From Misgurnus anguillicaudatus (lineage: Eukaryota > Chordata > Actinopteri > Cypriniformes > Cobitidae): a DNA stretch of 64,000 nucleotides. The translations under genes and the position numbers were made by a program. The stretch spans positions 15,467,501 through 15,531,500 of the forward strand of contig NC_073356.2 in the NCBI RefSeq assembly GCF_027580225.2, given 5' to 3'. Every line of letters starts with the position of its first letter. Position 1 is the first letter of the stretch. Under the pieces are notes generated by a model. It was given only the letters and a program-made list of their open reading frames with translations, made no database searches and had not been told where the DNA came from. Shown here piece after piece: positions 60,975-64,000 of the stretch.

Positions 60975-61829
60975 AATATCATAAAATAAAAATAAACATT
61001 TAAGCAACAAACTGTAATTTCTGTAGCATCAAATTGCTATGTTATGTAGTTACATGTAAGAGCCCACAGCACAATATAAAAAATGACGGATACCCTTTCC
61101 AAGAATCAATCGAATACTTTACTGTAAGAAAAGCAGGAGACCGTGTTCAAAGAATTACTCTAGACATGTCAACCTTGTTTCATTATAAACCGCAAACTCA
61201 AAACCTAACCAGAGATAATCTCTGTCAGGTCTCAACCTGGTGAGAAACACCAATATCAAGCGAGACCGTTATAATGTAGAGAACAGTAAAGAAAACCCAA
61301 GATCTGTCTGCTTCTTATCAGAGGGAGGGCTGCACTGTGACAAACTGAAGCCACCAAGATCATTAAACTCTTAAGCAGGCTGTAGCTGGAAGTAATGAGA
61401 TCTGTACAGAGAACAACACTTGGGTTTCTTTATTGAGGCTGCAAAGTTTCAACATTAAACTCTTAACTTCCTTCTGGCCTGGAGACACAAGATCAAGAAT
61501 CTCTTACTGCAGGGACAGGAATGGGTCAATGACATCACTTGCATATTTTGTGTCCGGGCATTATTTACTACAAAACTAACTTGATGCATTGTCACTTTAT
61601 TTTATAAAACCTATTTACTTTTTGAATACATTTTTAATATTTTTTTAATGATAAATACTCATTTTTGTTTTGGTATCTCAAACGTGTAAAACTTGATATT
61701 ACGATTCAACAGCGCGTGACAAAGAGGCCCGGATACTTTTTACTAGTAAAACTGAAGTGCTACTGCTAGTGTGCAGCAACCACACACATATATAACATTT
61801 AAAATATATATAACATTTAATATATATAT
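60975..61829. other. No gene or repeat recognised
   Basis: 61250-61560 is fairly complex. No splice-flanked exon was seen. Confidence 0.4.
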
Positions 61830-63148
61830 TTATACAACAGTTCTTTCTGGTTCTCGAATCTGATTGGCTAAGAGCTATGCGATATCGTACTGATAACGTC
61901 ACAGTAACCGCTTCACCTTTCGTATCATTCCGCCACCTAGTGAATGGAGGTCCTAAGCAGGCTCATCTCTGAATGGAAAAACACAGTTGCCCTGTTTTTA
62001 AACACTCTCCGTGTGTCTCATTACTTCACTAGCTCATAAATCACTCTGTGAATCCCAATCGGAAGTTATTATTCCGTAAGAGATCAGCGCTCTTGGATGT
62101 TACGTTAAAGTTAATGGGAGTAATGTCTTGTCACATCGTGTGGACGATTAACATTTGGAAAGAGGAATGTAAACACTCATTTTTTCTGGACCTAAATCAC
62201 TTTAACAGAACCCGAAAACACCGTGGACCTGAAGTAAACCACAACCGATTTTAAATGTGGACATTGTAAATTTATTTAAGAGCGCCTTGAATATTAAAAC
62301 ATTTTATGAGATATCGCCACTGGTATATTTATAAGCAGCATGCAAAAACATCTCTCTGACACTTATAAAAAAACCGTTTTATATAGTACTGACAAGAACG
62401 AAGTCTAATAATAACCGAGTGCTCGTATCGCGTTAAGATGAAATGGTAAACCAATAGTAACATTATATAAGTATAGTTTTATTAACTTTTACCTCGCGCC
62501 AAAACAATAACAACACAAAAGACACTAAATATGAATAAGAAAACAAGTAACAGTTTCATCATGACACCAAATACTGGAGATTTTTGACCATCAGGCCAAC
62601 ATGACAGCCAGGGAATCCCTGTCAGAGATGTAGCCCAGAGAGGGTGGTGGTCAGCGGGGCGAGTGAACACTGACGTCCGCTCATGCTTTGGTTCTCATAC
62701 GTACCGAATCTCACTAAGCAAACGTTCAAACAGGCGCTATCTTTACTAATCGACTGTAGATTTAAATATAATACAAATATATTCTCGACTGAACTAATCT
62801 TAAAACTACACTTTGTGACCAAGAAATTGTAATATTTAAAAACGGCGAATCCATCCATTGAGTTAATATGAGATTCAAAGCAGCCGAAAGTTTTACCTGT
62901 CATTCTGGCCGCCCTCAAATCCGTGGCGGAAGAGGTAGTTCTCAAACAAAGAGGCTTTTCAAATTACTCCGTTGTTGTTTTCTAGTTTTCGTTTTTCAAA
63001 CGTGTGCCGTCGAACTGTTGTATAAAAGCAATATCGCTCTCGGAGTCGTGTGATATAGCTCTATATCATCACGGCTGTGATTGCCTCTGGCCTAATCACA
63101 GCCGTGATGATATAGAGCTATATCACACTCCTACTCGAGCGATATTGC
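61830..63148 (-). mobile_element. 1.3-kb element, copy B (inverse of 18517-19847)
   Basis: From tatacaacagttctttctgg to the same terminal hairpin (63018-63148, tatatcatcacggctgtgat stem). It matches copy A on the other strand throughout, with small indels. Confidence 0.75.
62482..62562 (-). CDS. 26-residue hydrophobic micro-ORF in copy B (hypothetical)
   Basis: Encodes the same peptide as 19119-19199 (MMKLLLVFLFIFSVFCVV, IVLARGKS); the only difference over 81 bases is one silent CTA/CTG. The preceding reading frame differs because of indels, so the ATG-to-stop unit is what both copies share. Confidence 0.25.
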   Translation of the reverse strand: MMKLLLVFLFIFSVFCVVIVLARGKS

Positions 63149-63636
63149 TTAAATATAATTTTATTTAAAAGAAACAGTTGTTGTGGGAAATTGCAGCTTG
63201 AGTCAATGCATATGTTTAATTTTTTAAACATTAGAGGTAAATAAACTGAGGAATTTACCGAACCTTATATTCATTTTTATGCAGATTCAATCCCATGGAC
63301 AAAAAGAACATGACAGCAGCTAAAAATGAAATTAGGCATAAGACTTGGGCATAAAAGACTACCTGACATTACAAAAATTTGACATTAATAAAACCAAAGC
63401 AGCTCTTAAGAATGAATTCGTAAGAAACGTAAGGTGTTCAGATTTAAGAGCACGACCACAAAGGCTGATATTAGTCACATAAAGATGAGTTTTAATATAT
63501 CTCAAATGAATGCAAAGAAAAATGTAACCCTGCTCAAAAAATGTACGAGGATACGACGAAAATCCACACGGGCCCCAAAATCCTCTCCCAATATAAATGT
63601 AACTCCTACAAATTTATGCAACATCATCATCTACAA
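63149..63636. other. No gene or repeat recognised
   Basis: AT-rich non-coding sequence. Confidence 0.4.
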
Positions 63637-63830
63637 CAGGAGTGGGGAACCCTGGGTCCTGGAGGGCCACTGTCCTGCAGAGTTTAGTTCCAACGCTAAT
63701 CAAACACACCTGAATTTAATTTCCAAGTGATTGTGAAGACTTGAATTAGATTTTTCAGGTGTGTTTAATTAGGGTTGGAACAAAACTCTGCAGGACAGTG
63801 GCCCTCCAGGACCAGGGTTCCCCACCCCTG
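63637..63830. mobile_element. hAT miniature element with perfect TSD
   Basis: Near-perfect TIRs of about 50 bp (caggagtggggaaccctggg / ccagggttccccacccctg) and perfect 8-bp TSD atctacaa (63629-63636, 63831-63838). The youngest-looking element of this family here; older copy at 12966. Confidence 0.9.
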
Positions 63831-64000
63831 ATCTACAAGATCCTCTTTAAAGGACATGACATTTTTGTCACTTAGGCGGTCTCTGCACTTAAGAATATCA
63901 AATTGGCTTTACGTGTCATTGCAATTTAATGTTTTAAATTTTGAGTTAAAATTTTAGTGTAGTAAATATATAAATTGTATGTTGAGATGACTTGCACTGG

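Overview
This window looks like vertebrate, specifically teleost and probably cyprinid, nuclear DNA. It is AT-rich and has long (CA)n tracts, Tc1/mariner relics, many hAT, piggyBac/Kolobok-type (TTAA) and Harbinger miniature elements, and tRNA-derived SINEs with an L2-type tail. There is almost no continuous coding sequence. Nothing bacterial, viral or CRISPR-like is present.

Host genes are sparse, and all three supported ones lie on the minus strand. (1) 42.8-44.0 kb holds the terminal exon and 3'UTR of what I read as ctdp1 (FCP1, the RNA polymerase II CTD phosphatase). Its upstream exons are not seen, so the last intron should run past the right edge (>20 kb). (2) 33.8-34.6 kb holds a CpG-type promoter and a two-exon gene whose splice phases join into a 44-residue protein I cannot name. 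(3) 9.75-10.0 kb holds a GC-rich 5' exon with a strong splice donor, probably the untranslated first exon of a gene running off to the left.

The rest is layered transposon sediment. 1-9 kb: a SINE split by a hAT element that itself holds two miniature elements, a 445-bp tandem duplication, a hAT nested in another miniature element. 10-17 kb: further hATs and a Tc1 relic next to a compound microsatellite. 17-24 kb: two TTAA elements sharing one TTAA site, copy A of a 1.3-kb element with a conserved 26-codon membrane-peptide ORF, a third TTAA element. 25-32 kb: miniature elements, a CpG-rich nested element, a hAT carrying a Harbinger Myb-like fragment. 32.8-33.3 kb: a 39-bp minisatellite. 36.5-38.6 kb: a 1.9-kb palindrome with a piggyBac cysteine-rich remnant in its loop. 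39-42 kb: mixed elements. 45-46 kb: Harbinger within another element. 49-52 kb: a 3.2-kb hAT5-like relic holding three nested elements. 54-61 kb: more TTAA and hAT elements. 61.8-63.1 kb: copy B of the 1.3-kb element in inverse orientation, 42 kb from copy A.

Family names rest on termini, target-site duplications (TSDs) and recall, not on a database search. TSDs were read directly from the sequence.
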